Positions 1-8,879 of a stretch of 37,691 nucleotides of DNA are shown one piece after another (within the stretch, counting starts at the first letter, position 1; the number at the start of each line of letters is the position of its first letter). This DNA is from Bacteroidales bacterium (GTDB lineage Bacteria; Bacteroidota; Bacteroidia; Bacteroidales; UBA932), in the NCBI GenBank assembly GCA_023227835.1, contig JALOCI010000026.1:1-37691 (forward strand), in the 5' to 3' direction. A program made the translations under genes and the position numbers. The notes under the pieces are model-generated. The model had not been told where the DNA came from. It saw only the letters and a program-made list of their open reading frames with translations, and searched no databases.

Positions 1-463
1 CAGGTTTAAGATTATAATAAAAATAGAGCTTGTTTGTGGTGTCACGTTTCAGATATTCGAACTTAAGGTCGAAATCGTCATAGAATCTGTCAGAAGGAAT
101 TGAAGATTCGTTCCACGCTCTTTTCTGATCCATTTTGAATGCAGTGGTAAGATGTTGCGCATTACGGATCATCGGGACAGGAACATCTCCAATCATGACT
201 GCTCCCTCAAGATTATTGTTATCATATAGCCTTTTGAGTTCAGCTCTGATTGAATCGGGAGAATCCCATCTGTCAACAACAATAAATGTATTGAGACCAT
301 CAAGCTTTACAGCCTGAGAATAACTATCTATTGATGTGCGGCAATTCTCGTAAGTATTTTTGTCTACGACAATTGCGAAGGAGCGGGACATTGGTCTGGC
401 ACTTACAAAACCTGTAATTACAGTCATAAGTGCCACAAGGAAAATTTTTGTGGTATATTTCAT
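1..463 (-). CDS. Secreted protein, N-terminal fragment (gingipain-like / HEAT-repeat family)
   Basis: The first 154 codons are present and the gene runs off the left edge. It starts at an ATG on the minus strand at 463 and opens with a Sec signal peptide (basic MKYTTK, hydrophobic core to about residue 20, then VSA). The mature part begins RSFAIVVDKNTYENC and contains EGAVMIGDVPVPM near residues 87-99 and SIPSDRFYDDFDL near 119-131. This alpha/beta layout resembles the N-terminal part of secreted Bacteroidota proteins that have a gingipain-like start and HEAT repeats further on; that link is from memory. A catalytic role cannot be judged because the rest is missing. The gene upstream on the same strand ends at 559. 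Confidence 0.6.
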   Translation of the reverse strand, partial: MKYTTKIFLVALMTVITGFVSARPMSRSFAIVVDKNTYENCRTSIDSYSQAVKLDGLNTFIVVDRWDSPDSIRAELKRLYDNNNLEGAVMIGDVPVPMIRNAQHLTTAFKMDQKRAWNESSIPSDRFYDDFDLKFEYLKRDTTNKLYFYYNLKP

Positions 464-558
464 ATCGGATACTTAAACAGTTGATTCTTAATTTGGAATA
501 TTCCTTAAAAGGAACACAATAAAATCTCAGAGGATGAGTTTACCCTCCCCCGTAAAAA

Positions 559-1002
559 TCACAAAATCAATTGTTGGTGCTTCTTATACAACGGGCCCGT
601 GACTCGACGGAACAGGGCTTGAAATGTTTTTATCAATGGTATTGATACCGGCTGTATCGTAAGTACTTCCGGAAAAATTGGCAAGATTGAGATAAAGGAG
701 TCCGGCGTTATCTGAAAGTCCGCGTTTGACTGATCCTGGTCCGTGTTCAGAATATGAAACTTCACTTTGCAGCAATCATCCTTACGTACCTCTTTTGAAT
801 GAAGGTGTTTTCCACAACAAGGGCAACAATGGCCGGGGTCTTTGTGGTGCTCTGCATCTGTACAACTGCACTTTGTGCTGATACCCCACAGAGCGATGCT
901 TGAAGAGTGGTCACAATGACAGGAGTACCGTCCTATACCCATAAGAGATATGACATACATTGACAATAATGCTGCTGTAACTATGGAGGCACTTGTTCGC
1001 AA
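559..1002 (-). CDS. Small Cys/His-rich secreted or membrane-anchored protein
   Basis: The open frame reaches back to a GTG at 1062, but that codon lies beside the cysS terminator hairpin, so it is unlikely to be used. I prefer the TTG at 1002, which gives a short basic start, a hydrophobic stretch (about residues 4-24) and then a metal-ligand-rich region. That region has a CHC pair, KCSC, a HHKDPGHCCPCCGKH cluster and a KDDCC motif, followed by a low-complexity tail. The pattern is like the short Bacteroidota envelope proteins with HYC / CC / PP motifs (HYC_CC_PP type), usually unassigned. Binding of copper or another soft metal is an inference from composition only. An ATG at 960 is another possible start. 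Confidence 0.5.
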   Translation of the reverse strand: MRTSASIVTAALLSMYVISLMGIGRYSCHCDHSSSIALWGISTKCSCTDAEHHKDPGHCCPCCGKHLHSKEVRKDDCCKVKFHILNTDQDQSNADFQITPDSFISILPIFPEVLTIQPVSIPLIKTFQALFRRVTGPLYKKHQQLIL

Positions 1003-1044
1003 TTGATTTCCGCTTTCAATAAAAGCAAAAATATGAAAAAAGAT

Positions 1045-1080
1045 TAAAAATACAAAGGGCACCTGCTATTGCAGATGCCC
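1045..1080 (-). terminator. Rho-independent terminator downstream of cysS
   Basis: A 10-bp stem (1057-1066 with 1071-1080, one G-U pair, loop TATT) is followed on the minus strand by TTTGTATTTTTAATC. It lies about 150 nt past the cysS stop and would end the ssb-cysS transcript. Confidence 0.65.
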
Positions 1081-1227
1081 GGATCATTCTGAAAAGAATT
1101 GCATTTTTTGACTATTTCAATCCTTATTGCGTTTTTATTCAATAATTCTCAATTATTGAAGATGAATTTTCTCAAGTATAACAATAATGCATAAAAGAAT
1201 GAAACTTGACTAAAAATGATATTTTTT

Positions 1228-2694
1228 TTACAAATTCCACTCTGTACCATCTTTTGTGTCCTTGATTTCAATGCCAAGAGCTTTCAGATCATCTCTTATC
1301 TTGTCACTTTTTGCAAAATCTTTATTCTTCTTTGCATCAGTACGCATATCCAACACCATCCTGACCACACCATCAAGAACCTCAAGGCTTTTATCACCTG
1401 ATTTCTCATCCTGAATGCCCAAGACACCGGCCAGCAATTCCTCGAAAATAAATACAAGCCTCTTTTTATCCTCATTACATATTGAGATCTGCTTATCTTT
1501 CACCTGGTTTACGATTCTCACTGCATCAAAGACATGGGAGACAGCTATTGGCGTATTCAAATCATCACACAAAGCATCATAAATATTCTCCACAATCTGA
1601 GCCACACCTGCATCGCCTGCTGTTTCCGAAACCGGCAGTCCTGCCGCATCTTTTGAGGCCTGAAGAAGTTTTTTAAGACCTTTCTCTGAAGCCAGCAATG
1701 CCTCATTACTAAAATCGAGTGTACTTCTGTAATGAGCCTGTAAAATAAAAAATCTCACAGTCATAGGAGTATATGGCTGTATAATCATCTTATGATTACC
1801 GGTAAACAACTCGTCGAGGGTGATAAAGTTCCCTAGGGATTTACCCATCTTCTGGCCGTTTATAGTTATCATATTGTTGTGCATCCAGTAACGCACACCG
1901 CTTTTACCCCTGCTTGCAGTATTCTGTGCCATCTCACACTCATGGTGAGGAAAAAGGAGATCCATACCTCCACCGTGAATATCAAACTCTTCTCCAAGAT
2001 ATTTTGCACTCATGGCTGAACACTCGAGATGCCAGCCGGGAAATCCGTCACTCCAAGGAGAGGGCCATTTCATTATATGCTCAGGAGATGCTTTCTTCCA
2101 AAGGGCAAAGTCAAAGGATGACTTTTTATCGTCCTGTCCATCCAGAGCTCTTGAGTTTGACTGAAGATCCTCAAGCTGTCTTCCTGACAAAACTCCATAC
2201 CTGTATTTACGGTTATAGCTCTCTACGTCAAAATAAACCGAGCCGTTACTCTCATACGCAAAACCCTTGTCAAATATATTTTTCACCAGTGCTATCTGTT
2301 CAATTATATGGCCGGAAGCTCTTGGCTCTATATCCGGAGATAGAGTATTGAGCAATTTCATGGAGTCATGGTATCTGTTTGTGTAGCGCTGCACAATCTC
2401 CATAGGTTCAAGCTGCTCAAGTTTTGCTTTTTTTGCTATCTTGTCGTCTCCCTCATCTGCATCATTTTCAAGATGCCCGACATCTGTAATATTTCTTACG
2501 TATCTTACCTTATATCCGAGATTCCTGAGCAATCTTACCAAAACATCATACGTTATACCCGGTCTGGCATGACCCAAATGTGCATCGCCATATACAGTGG
2601 GACCACAAACATATAACCCCACCATTCCCGGATGTATCGGTTCAAATTTCTCCTTTTTCCTCGAAAGTGAATTGTAAATAGTAAATTCTCTCAT
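1228..2694 (-). CDS. cysS: Cysteine--tRNA ligase
   Basis: This is a full-length cytosolic class I aminoacyl-tRNA synthetase that charges tRNA-Cys using ATP. At 488 residues it is of normal length. The HIGH-type signature is HLGH at residues 39-42, next to the zinc ligand C30 in YVCGPTVYGD. Further zinc ligands lie in WHLECSAM and FPHHECEMAQ, and the KMSKS loop is KMGKS at 282-286. The C-terminal part carries the usual helical DALR-like domain and ends DTKDGTEWNL. The start is an ATG. ssb lies 39 nt upstream on the same strand, so the two are probably co-transcribed, ending at the hairpin near 1057-1080. Confidence 0.97.
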   Translation of the reverse strand: MREFTIYNSLSRKKEKFEPIHPGMVGLYVCGPTVYGDAHLGHARPGITYDVLVRLLRNLGYKVRYVRNITDVGHLENDADEGDDKIAKKAKLEQLEPMEIVQRYTNRYHDSMKLLNTLSPDIEPRASGHIIEQIALVKNIFDKGFAYESNGSVYFDVESYNRKYRYGVLSGRQLEDLQSNSRALDGQDDKKSSFDFALWKKASPEHIMKWPSPWSDGFPGWHLECSAMSAKYLGEEFDIHGGGMDLLFPHHECEMAQNTASRGKSGVRYWMHNNMITINGQKMGKSLGNFITLDELFTGNHKMIIQPYTPMTVRFFILQAHYRSTLDFSNEALLASEKGLKKLLQASKDAAGLPVSETAGDAGVAQIVENIYDALCDDLNTPIAVSHVFDAVRIVNQVKDKQISICNEDKKRLVFIFEELLAGVLGIQDEKSGDKSLEVLDGVVRMVLDMRTDAKKNKDFAKSDKIRDDLKALGIEIKDTKDGTEWNL

Positions 2695-2733
2695 TTTACG
2701 GTTATTTGAAGCCGTAAAATTACAACAAAATTT

Positions 2734-3078
2734 TTATTCCTTGCCCTCGTTGTCCAGTTGCTTTATATTTATTGCCACAATCTCGTATGTATGCCTTTCT
2801 GTGCCGCTCTTTGTCTGATATTGGACAGGCTTGATTCGCCCCAAAACAAAAAGGCGGCTTCCTTTCCTGATCTGTGAAAAATCGGGCATGTTTTTTCCAC
2901 ACCAGGCAATAACATTATGCCAGACCGTCTCTTCCTGAAGCTCTCCCTTACGGTTTTTAAAAGTCTCATTGGTAGCAAGTGACAATTTCATAAAACTGCC
3001 ACCGTCCTCAAGGTCGACAATTTTAGGATCGAACCCCACATTGCCTCTTAACTCCACTCTGTTAACTGAATTTTCCAT
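2734..3078 (-). CDS. ssb: Single-stranded DNA-binding protein (short form)
   Basis: At 114 residues this is essentially one OB fold. The recognisable order is NRVELRGNVGFDP, the MKLSLATNETFKNRKGE strand pair, TVWHNVIAWCGK and RKGSRLFVLGRI near the middle, then YEIVAINIKQLD at the end. It should bind single-stranded DNA during replication, recombination or repair. It lacks the glycine-rich linker and the acidic DDDIPF-type tail that recruits partner proteins in long SSBs; it ends DNEGKE. Short SSBs of this kind are common in Bacteroidota and often exist beside a longer paralogue. It is the first gene of the ssb-cysS pair. Confidence 0.93.
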   Translation of the reverse strand: MENSVNRVELRGNVGFDPKIVDLEDGGSFMKLSLATNETFKNRKGELQEETVWHNVIAWCGKNMPDFSQIRKGSRLFVLGRIKPVQYQTKSGTERHTYEIVAINIKQLDNEGKE

Positions 3079-3288
3079 GATAAAAGATTTTAAATTTTCA
3101 CATGGCTAATTAAGAGAGAAAACAATCAATAATTCATTTATAAACGTTTATATCCGATTAATCTGAATAGTTTATGATTCTATCTTTAGTTCAAAATTCT
3201 ATCATCAGAAAAAGCAACTTTCTAATAGGTATATTTTTCTGATTATTAACACTATTAAAAGGCCATTCTCTTATCTTTAAACAAAAAA

Positions 3289-3645
3289 ATGAAGTTTTGT
3301 ATTGAATGTGGAAAAGGGGTTCTAGGGAGGAGTGACAAGAAATTTTGCTCGGAGATGTGCAGGAACTCATTTAATAATCAAAAACGGAAAATGGAAATGG
3401 TCATAAACCTTACCAACCGCGTACTTCTGAAGAATTACAGGATTTTGCAAAGGTTTCTGACCGGAGGAGAGAGGGAGATAACAGTCATCCGGGCCAAAAG
3501 TGAAGGATTTGATTTTAATCTGTTTACATCTGTGGAGTTTCACACTTCGGGTAATCCCTGTTTTTATTGCTATGATGTAGGATATCTGATCCTATCTGAC
3601 TGTAAAATAAGGATAGTAGGTCCGACCGAGCTGAAAGAGACATAG
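3289..3645 (+). CDS. Zinc-ribbon protein of unknown function
   Basis: This 118-residue protein starts with a zinc ribbon of the C-x2-C-x12-C-x3-C type (C4, C7, C20, C24), similar to the DUF2116-like N-terminal ribbons seen on short Bacteroidota proteins. After a basic stretch (NNQKRKMEM) there is a helical middle and a C-terminal segment with FYCYDVGYLILSDCKIRIV. No enzyme motif is visible. A near-consensus promoter box TATCTTTA sits at 3272-3279, just before the ATG. It is transcribed alone, with its own spacing from the divergent ssb (210 nt). Function is unknown. Confidence 0.75.
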   Translation: MKFCIECGKGVLGRSDKKFCSEMCRNSFNNQKRKMEMVINLTNRVLLKNYRILQRFLTGGEREITVIRAKSEGFDFNLFTSVEFHTSGNPCFYCYDVGYLILSDCKIRIVGPTELKET

Positions 3646-3695
3646 GGACAAATTGACGCCAAGCAACTATTTTTCCTTACAACCAAAAATATAGC

Positions 3696-3703
3696 TACAT
3701 TTG
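3696..3703 (+). promoter_or_regulatory. Bacteroidota -7 box (TACATTTG) for the lipoprotein-peptidase pair
   Basis: TACATTTG matches TAnnTTTG and stands 50 nt before the ATG at 3754. No clear TTTG is present at -33, only T-rich sequence. Confidence 0.45.
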
Positions 3704-3753
3704 AGATTAATTTTATCATAAAATAATATCGGAACTACTTAATTAACTATATC

Positions 3754-4647
3754 ATGAAAAAATTATTCATCTTTTCTTTAATGGCTATGTTTGCCATCTC
3801 TCTGACATCTTGTGTGGAGAGTTCAAGAAAATACAAAGCCCTTCAGGCGCAGATGGACTCTCTTTCTGTATCTGCATCAGCAAAGAGTGCTGAATTTGAA
3901 GAGGTATTCGCAACCCTGAACGAGGTTGAGAATGGTTTGAAATCTATCCGCGAGGCAGAAAATATACTCGTGCTCCAGTCTCAGAAAGGGGGTGCAGAAG
4001 TAAATGCCAGTTCAAGAGACCGTCTGATGTCTGACGTAACTGCTATTGGTGAGGCTATTTCAAATTACAAGAAGCAGATATCCAAACTTAAAAATGACAA
4101 CAGAATAAAGTCTGCACAGTTTACAAAAAGGCTTAACGCCCTTACAGCAGAACTTGAGGCAAAATCAGAGCTCATAGCCGACCTGGGAAGACAACTCGAG
4201 GAAAAGGACAACCAGATTAAAGTTAAGTCTCAACAGATTGCCTCTTTGGATGAGACTGTGACTTCGCTCAAGAACGATGTTGCCACACTTAGTGCCGAAA
4301 GTTCATCTCAAAAACAGACTATATCTTCACAGGATGTACAGATTAACACTGCTTACTATATCGTCGGCACAAAAGCTGACCTTATTTCTGCTAATGTTAT
4401 GTCAAAAGGCGGATTGTTCAGATCAGCAAAGATCTCGTATCAGGCCGAACAATCGGCGTTTGTAAAGATTGACATCCGCGAACTTTCGGAAATCAACCTT
4501 AATGCAAGCAAGGCAAAAGTCATGTCACTCCATCCGACAGGAACATACTCTCTTGAAGAGGACTCAGCCGGGATGCTGGTACTTAAGATTACAGATCCGA
4601 AAGCATTCTGGGAACAGACAAAATATCTAGTAATACAAACTCAGTAA
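3754..4647 (+). CDS. Coiled-coil lipoprotein
   Basis: The 297-residue protein has a type II signal peptide with lipobox LTSC and lipidation site C20. From about residue 25 to 185 it is predicted by eye to be a long coiled coil (heptad-like LQAQMDSLS, ISKLKNDNRIKS, ELEAKSELIADLGRQLEEKD, SLKNDVATLSAES). A small C-terminal domain follows, with YYIVGTKADLI and FVKIDIRELSEINL. Annotation pipelines often label such proteins Smc-like because of the coil. I have a weak recollection of similar Bacteroidota lipoproteins being grouped with a collagen-binding adhesin (Cbp1) family. The M3 peptidase gene begins 3 nt after the stop, so the two are one operon. Confidence 0.75.
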   Translation: MKKLFIFSLMAMFAISLTSCVESSRKYKALQAQMDSLSVSASAKSAEFEEVFATLNEVENGLKSIREAENILVLQSQKGGAEVNASSRDRLMSDVTAIGEAISNYKKQISKLKNDNRIKSAQFTKRLNALTAELEAKSELIADLGRQLEEKDNQIKVKSQQIASLDETVTSLKNDVATLSAESSSQKQTISSQDVQINTAYYIVGTKADLISANVMSKGGLFRSAKISYQAEQSAFVKIDIRELSEINLNASKAKVMSLHPTGTYSLEEDSAGMLVLKITDPKAFWEQTKYLVIQTQ

Positions 4648-4650
4648 TAT

Positions 4651-6747
4651 ATGAACAAACTTGGAATTATATTAATCGGGGCATCCCTGATAGCTCTATA
4701 TTCATGTAAACAAAAGATGACAGATAACCCACTATTGGTCAAATCGGATAATCCGTACGGAGCTCCTGCATTCGACAAAATCAAAAACGAGCATTTCAAA
4801 CCGGCGTTTGAGGCGGAGATGGCTGCTGCAAAGGCAAAGGTTGACTCCATTGTAAACAACACAGAGGCCCCCACTTTCTCCAATACTGTGGAAGCATTGG
4901 AGTTTGCAAGCCGCGGCCTTAACAATGTTGCCTCAATCTTCTTTGCGCTGAACAGTTCAAACACCGATACAGTAATGCAGAAGATTGCACTGGAAGTGTC
5001 TCCTATGCTGACTGATTTCAGCAACGACATTCTCCTTAACGAGAAACTCTTCAGCCGCATCAAGTCCGTTTATGAGGCAAAAGACACATTAAATCTCAAT
5101 CAGGAACAGATGAGACTGCTTGAAGAGACATACAAGGGCTTCACAAGAAATGGTGCAAATCTTCCTACAGATCAGAAGGAACAACTGAAACAGATTGATA
5201 ACGAACTTTCTCAGCTTGGGCAAAAGTTTGACCAGAACCTCTTAAGCGCGACAAATAAGTTTTTCCTCCATATAACAGACAGCGCACAACTAAAGGGATT
5301 GCCTGATTTTGTAATTGAGATGGGAGCAGCTGAGGCAAAACAACGCTCTTTGAAAGGGTGGGTTTATACCCTTCAATATCCTAGTTACGGACCATTCCTT
5401 CAGTACAGCGAGAATCGCGAGCTGAAGGAAAAAATCTGGAAAGAATCGAATAGAAAAGCTTTCGGCGGAGAATTTGACAACCAGGAGGTTATAAAGAAAA
5501 TTGTCGATCTCAGGGCAAAAAGAGCAAAACTACTTGGATTTAAAAACCATGCAGATTATGTACTTTCTGACAACATGGCGAAAAACCAGGAAACAGTTAA
5601 TGCATTTTTAAATAATCTGCTCGACAAATCCCTTCCTTACGCTAAAAAGGATCTTGCCAGCATTCAGGCTTATGCAAATGCAAATGGATTTGAAGGCAAA
5701 CTTATGCCGTGGGATTTCAGTTACTACTCTGAAAAATATAAAAATGAGAAGTATTCGTTAAACGATGAAATCCTTAAACCATATTTTAAACTTGAAAATG
5801 TAGAGAATGCTGTCTTCAGCCTGGCTGACTCACTCTACGGACTCAAATTCAAGAGAAACGACTCAATTCCGGTATATCACCCTGACGTTAAGGCTTTTGA
5901 AGTTTACGACGCTTCCGGCCGATTCATCTCTCTTTTGTACGTTGACTACTTCCCTCGTGAAAGCAAGAAGAGCGGGGCATGGATGACAACCTTCAGGGAT
6001 GAGTATATAATGGGAGGAGTTGAATACAGACCATTCGTAACCCTTGTATTGAACTTTACAAAACCGACAGAAAACAAACCATCGCTTCTTACATTCGATG
6101 AAGTTTCAACTCTGCTTCACGAATTCGGGCACGCACTCCACGGGATGCTTGCAGAAGGCAGCTACCCAAGCCTTACAGGCACAAATGTGAAAAGGGACTT
6201 TGTTGAACTGCCTTCACAGATCATGGAAAACTGGGCAACTGAACCTGATTTTCTTGTAACTTTTGCCAAACACTATGAAACTGGCGAAAATATCCCACAG
6301 GAGCTGATCAAGAAGATTATCGACTCAAAGAATTACCTTAGTGGATACGGCAGTGTCAGACAGCTCTCTTTCGGCATAAACGATATGGCATGGCACACCC
6401 TTACAGCAGCTCCTAAACAAGGTGTTATGGAGTTTGAACGTGAAGCAACCAAGAAAGCACAACTTATGCCGCTTATTGACTCCACATGTATGTCACCTTC
6501 GTTCAGCCACATATTTGCTGGTGGTTACTCAGCCGGTTATTACAGCTACAAATGGGCAGAAGTTCTTGAAGCTGATGCATTCTCCCTCTTTAAAGAGAAA
6601 GGTATATTCAACAAAGAGGTTGCAGCATCTTTCAGGGATAATATCCTGTCAAAAGGAAACCTCATGGATGCAGATGTACTCTATCGTAATTTCAGGGGCA
6701 GAGATCCAAGACCTGAGGCTCTGCTTGAAAAATTAGGAATGAAATAA
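4651..6747 (+). CDS. dcp: M3 family zinc peptidase, Dcp-like lipoprotein
   Basis: This 698-residue M3 (thimet oligopeptidase clan) peptidase removes dipeptides from, or cleaves within, short peptides. The zinc site is complete: HEFGH at 490-494 and the third ligand E519 in VELPSQ. The C-terminal FAGGYSAGYYSYKWAEVLEADAF block is typical of the family's substrate-binding region. The N-terminus has a lipobox-like YSC (C19), so the enzyme is probably a membrane-anchored envelope lipoprotein, as is common in Bacteroidota, rather than cytosolic. It follows the coiled-coil lipoprotein by 3 nt. Dipeptidyl carboxypeptidase (Dcp) is the best fit to the N-terminal NPLLVKSDNPYGAPAFDKI start; oligopeptidase A is the alternative. 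Confidence 0.92.
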   Translation: MNKLGIILIGASLIALYSCKQKMTDNPLLVKSDNPYGAPAFDKIKNEHFKPAFEAEMAAAKAKVDSIVNNTEAPTFSNTVEALEFASRGLNNVASIFFALNSSNTDTVMQKIALEVSPMLTDFSNDILLNEKLFSRIKSVYEAKDTLNLNQEQMRLLEETYKGFTRNGANLPTDQKEQLKQIDNELSQLGQKFDQNLLSATNKFFLHITDSAQLKGLPDFVIEMGAAEAKQRSLKGWVYTLQYPSYGPFLQYSENRELKEKIWKESNRKAFGGEFDNQEVIKKIVDLRAKRAKLLGFKNHADYVLSDNMAKNQETVNAFLNNLLDKSLPYAKKDLASIQAYANANGFEGKLMPWDFSYYSEKYKNEKYSLNDEILKPYFKLENVENAVFSLADSLYGLKFKRNDSIPVYHPDVKAFEVYDASGRFISLLYVDYFPRESKKSGAWMTTFRDEYIMGGVEYRPFVTLVLNFTKPTENKPSLLTFDEVSTLLHEFGHALHGMLAEGSYPSLTGTNVKRDFVELPSQIMENWATEPDFLVTFAKHYETGENIPQELIKKIIDSKNYLSGYGSVRQLSFGINDMAWHTLTAAPKQGVMEFEREATKKAQLMPLIDSTCMSPSFSHIFAGGYSAGYYSYKWAEVLEADAFSLFKEKGIFNKEVAASFRDNILSKGNLMDADVLYRNFRGRDPRPEALLEKLGMK

Positions 6748-6769
6748 ATTATTCCGGAAATAAATGAAA

Positions 6770-6799
6770 AAGAGGCTGCTTTATTACAAGCAGCCTCTT
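6770..6799. terminator. Bidirectional terminator between convergent dcp and hdrB-like genes
   Basis: A perfect 12-bp stem AAGAGGCTGCTT (6770-6781) pairs with 6788-6799 around a 6-nt loop. T-rich tracts follow on both strands, better on the minus strand. It lies between the stops of two convergent genes. Confidence 0.8.
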
Positions 6800-6804
6800 G
6801 TCAT

Positions 6805-7872
6805 TTAATACATTTTCAATAATGATGGTTGCGGCAGCTTCAGGATCTTTCCTTTACTACCTTTATACTTATCGTCAGGATTATATTTAATGCCCAGTTT
6901 GTCCAACAATGGCTCCACTGCTACCTGATGAAGCTGCAAGCCAATATCCCACGGATCGTAACCTAATAGTAAGCCGGCCAGTTCTTCGTATGTAAGTACA
7001 GGAATCCCGTATCCGTTATCGCCATATATCTTCCCCTCCATTTCTGATATTACATATTGCCATCTATCAAGAAAAAACGTGCATCCGGGACAATTTGCAA
7101 TTATCAGATCGGGATGGTAGGGCTTCATGGAATCCAGCTTCTTCTTTGTATTTGAAACAGAATAACTCCTGTTTGATTTTAAAAGATACTGTCTGAATCC
7201 GAATCCGCAACAATGCCGCCTTTCCGGATAATCTACCTGTGCCCCTCCCCATTCATCAATCAAACCTGCAAGCACATAAGGAAATTCTGCTCCCCCTATT
7301 CCCTCTTTGGGGAAAATCTTTGCATAATGACATCCGATATGATCCACAACGCTCAACGGCTGTCCGGTATTATTGTTCACCAGACGATATTTTAGCTGCG
7401 AAGAGATCTCTTTTCTAAACTTATATATCAAATCGCTGGCATGGACCAGGTTTTTTGGCAATTCAAATGTCCTTCCCGTAGCTCTCTTCAGAGCTTCTCT
7501 TATCTCCTTCTCCTTTTCAGGAAACTCTTTCCATGTTTCTAACGTCTCTGTATATAACCCGAAAGATGTCACGCATGAAACAACAAAATTCTCGTATCCG
7601 GCCTCTGTCATAAGCGAGAACTGCCGCGCGATTACCCCCATAGTTGTCTCAAACGGTATCACTCCTGAATGGTAAGCGATTCCGGTGCATGTTGTCTGAC
7701 GGGCATCATCATAGATATCCTTTTCCAGATTATTTCTCATTATATCGAGGAACAACCCCTCTGCTGCAGGAAAGAAATTCTGCCTGATACAGCTTCTTGC
7801 AAAATAATATTTATCCTCGGCAATGTGCTTTTGATATGACTCCCAGGCAGAGTCCTTAATAGTTGATTGCAT
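6805..7872 (-). CDS. Heterodisulfide reductase subunit B-like Fe-S protein
   Basis: This 355-residue protein carries a cysteine-rich CCG domain. The C-terminal motif is intact: C181, C221-C222-G223 and C261-x2-C264, which in HdrB binds a non-cubane iron-sulfur cluster that handles disulfides. The N-terminal half has a more degenerate set (C28, C62 in TTCTG, C100 in VVSCVTSFG). In the Hdr family, HdrB is the catalytic subunit and receives electrons from HdrC. The hdrC-like gene lies 5 nt upstream in the same operon. No HdrA flavoprotein is encoded in the window, so the electron donor and the substrate (a low-molecular-weight or protein disulfide?) are unknown. It ends 5 nt from the terminator hairpin. 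Confidence 0.85.
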   Translation of the reverse strand: MQSTIKDSAWESYQKHIAEDKYYFARSCIRQNFFPAAEGLFLDIMRNNLEKDIYDDARQTTCTGIAYHSGVIPFETTMGVIARQFSLMTEAGYENFVVSCVTSFGLYTETLETWKEFPEKEKEIREALKRATGRTFELPKNLVHASDLIYKFRKEISSQLKYRLVNNNTGQPLSVVDHIGCHYAKIFPKEGIGGAEFPYVLAGLIDEWGGAQVDYPERRHCCGFGFRQYLLKSNRSYSVSNTKKKLDSMKPYHPDLIIANCPGCTFFLDRWQYVISEMEGKIYGDNGYGIPVLTYEELAGLLLGYDPWDIGLQLHQVAVEPLLDKLGIKYNPDDKYKGSKGKILKLPQPSLLKMY

Positions 7873-7877
7873 ATCTG

Positions 7878-8558
7878 CTATTTTTCATATACCTCCATAA
7901 AATAATCATCCCTCCCCTCACTGAAACCAATTCCCATCCTGTTGGCAGCCTGACGGCTGAACTCCTCAATGAGATTCATCCTTTCAGTTCCGCCTGTCTC
8001 ATCAAAAATCTTTTTCAAATCACCCAACGACTCCTCTGAAGTCTGCCTTAATGTACCACTTCCGGACTTATTATAATTTGTATTAAATTTGCCGAGAACC
8101 TCATCCCTGTTCTCCCTAAGCCAATCCCATACGGGTCCCTGCTCAGGGTACATTCCGGTATCAATCTCGTCAATATAAACACAGTAACCGTATTTTAGAA
8201 TGTGGTCTCCCACTGTCCTCTTTATTGCCAATTGCTTCCTTCCCTGCTCACTGAATATAAAAAACCCTGTTTTAATCGAAAGAGCTCTCAAAGCCTGGAC
8301 AATATAACCAGGGGTATTACCGCGCGGGCATCTTGTCTTGCAAGAGAGACATTCTCCGCAATACCAGATATCATCACTCTTTAAAAGCTTCTCAATGTCA
8401 GCCTCATTGCCATTCTGAACACTCTCCACAATCATCCTCGGATCATAATCACGGAACTCGGCTGCAGGACATATCGCAGTGCATGTACCGCAACTTATGC
8501 AAGCCTTTAATCCTTCAATAAAACGAAAATCTTTTTTTAGTTCTTTCAAAAGCTCCAT
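7878..8558 (-). CDS. Heterodisulfide reductase subunit C-like ferredoxin
   Basis: The 226-residue protein has two classical 4Fe-4S cluster motifs: C20-x2-C23-x2-C26-x3-C30P and C67-x2-C70-x2-C73-x3-C77P, separated by the helical linker normal for HdrC. The C-terminal half (about 95-226) is longer than a minimal HdrC and has no motif I recognise; it contains YIDEIDTGMYPEQGPVWDWL. The likely role is electron transfer into the HdrB-like partner, soluble in the cytoplasm. The start codon overlaps the end of the NifX-like gene by 13 nt, which indicates translational coupling. Confidence 0.85.
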   Translation of the reverse strand: MELLKELKKDFRFIEGLKACISCGTCTAICPAAEFRDYDPRMIVESVQNGNEADIEKLLKSDDIWYCGECLSCKTRCPRGNTPGYIVQALRALSIKTGFFIFSEQGRKQLAIKRTVGDHILKYGYCVYIDEIDTGMYPEQGPVWDWLRENRDEVLGKFNTNYNKSGSGTLRQTSEESLGDLKKIFDETGGTERMNLIEEFSRQAANRMGIGFSEGRDDYFMEVYEK

Positions 8559-8872
8559 CTCTTCAGCACCTTTATTATCTGACTTATAGTCTTTTTTGAA
8601 TCAGGAATCATTATTAATTGTATTTGCAACTGATCGAAAAGCGGTTTTACCTTTTCACCAAAATCACCGGATATAACCGTCTTTGCTCCTTTTGCTGCTA
8701 CGAACCTTGCAGATTCAAGACCGACACCATCCAGATTGTCTTTATTGGCGTTTGGTACAAATTCTGTTGAATCGGAATCCGTATCATAAAAAACAAAATA
8801 GGCACATCTTCCAAAATGCCTGTCCATGATTGATTCCGGAGTATTTCCCTGAGATGTGATTACTACTTTCAT
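8546..8872 (-). CDS. NifX/NifB-family (dinitrogenase iron-molybdenum cofactor) domain protein
   Basis: I place the start at the ATG at 8872 because GGAGA stands just upstream and MKVVITSQG is the usual family start; the open frame extends 16 codons further without need. The resulting 108-residue protein is a single RNase H-like NifX domain: RHFGRCAYFVFYD near residues 18-30, then FVAAKGAKTVISGDFGEKV. Such stand-alone domains occur outside nitrogen fixation and are thought to carry Fe-S or metal cofactors. No other nif gene is present. Context (DUF134 before it, HdrC/HdrB after it) suggests cluster carriage or redox sensing for the Hdr-like proteins; that is inference. Confidence 0.85.
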   Translation of the reverse strand: MKVVITSQGNTPESIMDRHFGRCAYFVFYDTDSDSTEFVPNANKDNLDGVGLESARFVAAKGAKTVISGDFGEKVKPLFDQLQIQLIMIPDSKKTISQIIKVLKRWSF

Positions 8873-8879
8873 TCTCCTA

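Noticed and set aside
1003..1062. N-terminal extension of the Cys/His-rich protein to the GTG at 1062
   Set aside because: The codon lies against the cysS terminator stem and the extension would precede the natural signal-peptide start.
8546..8872. Part of a nitrogen-fixation cluster
   Set aside because: Only a single NifX-like domain is present; no nifHDK, nifB radical SAM domain or other nif gene lies nearby.
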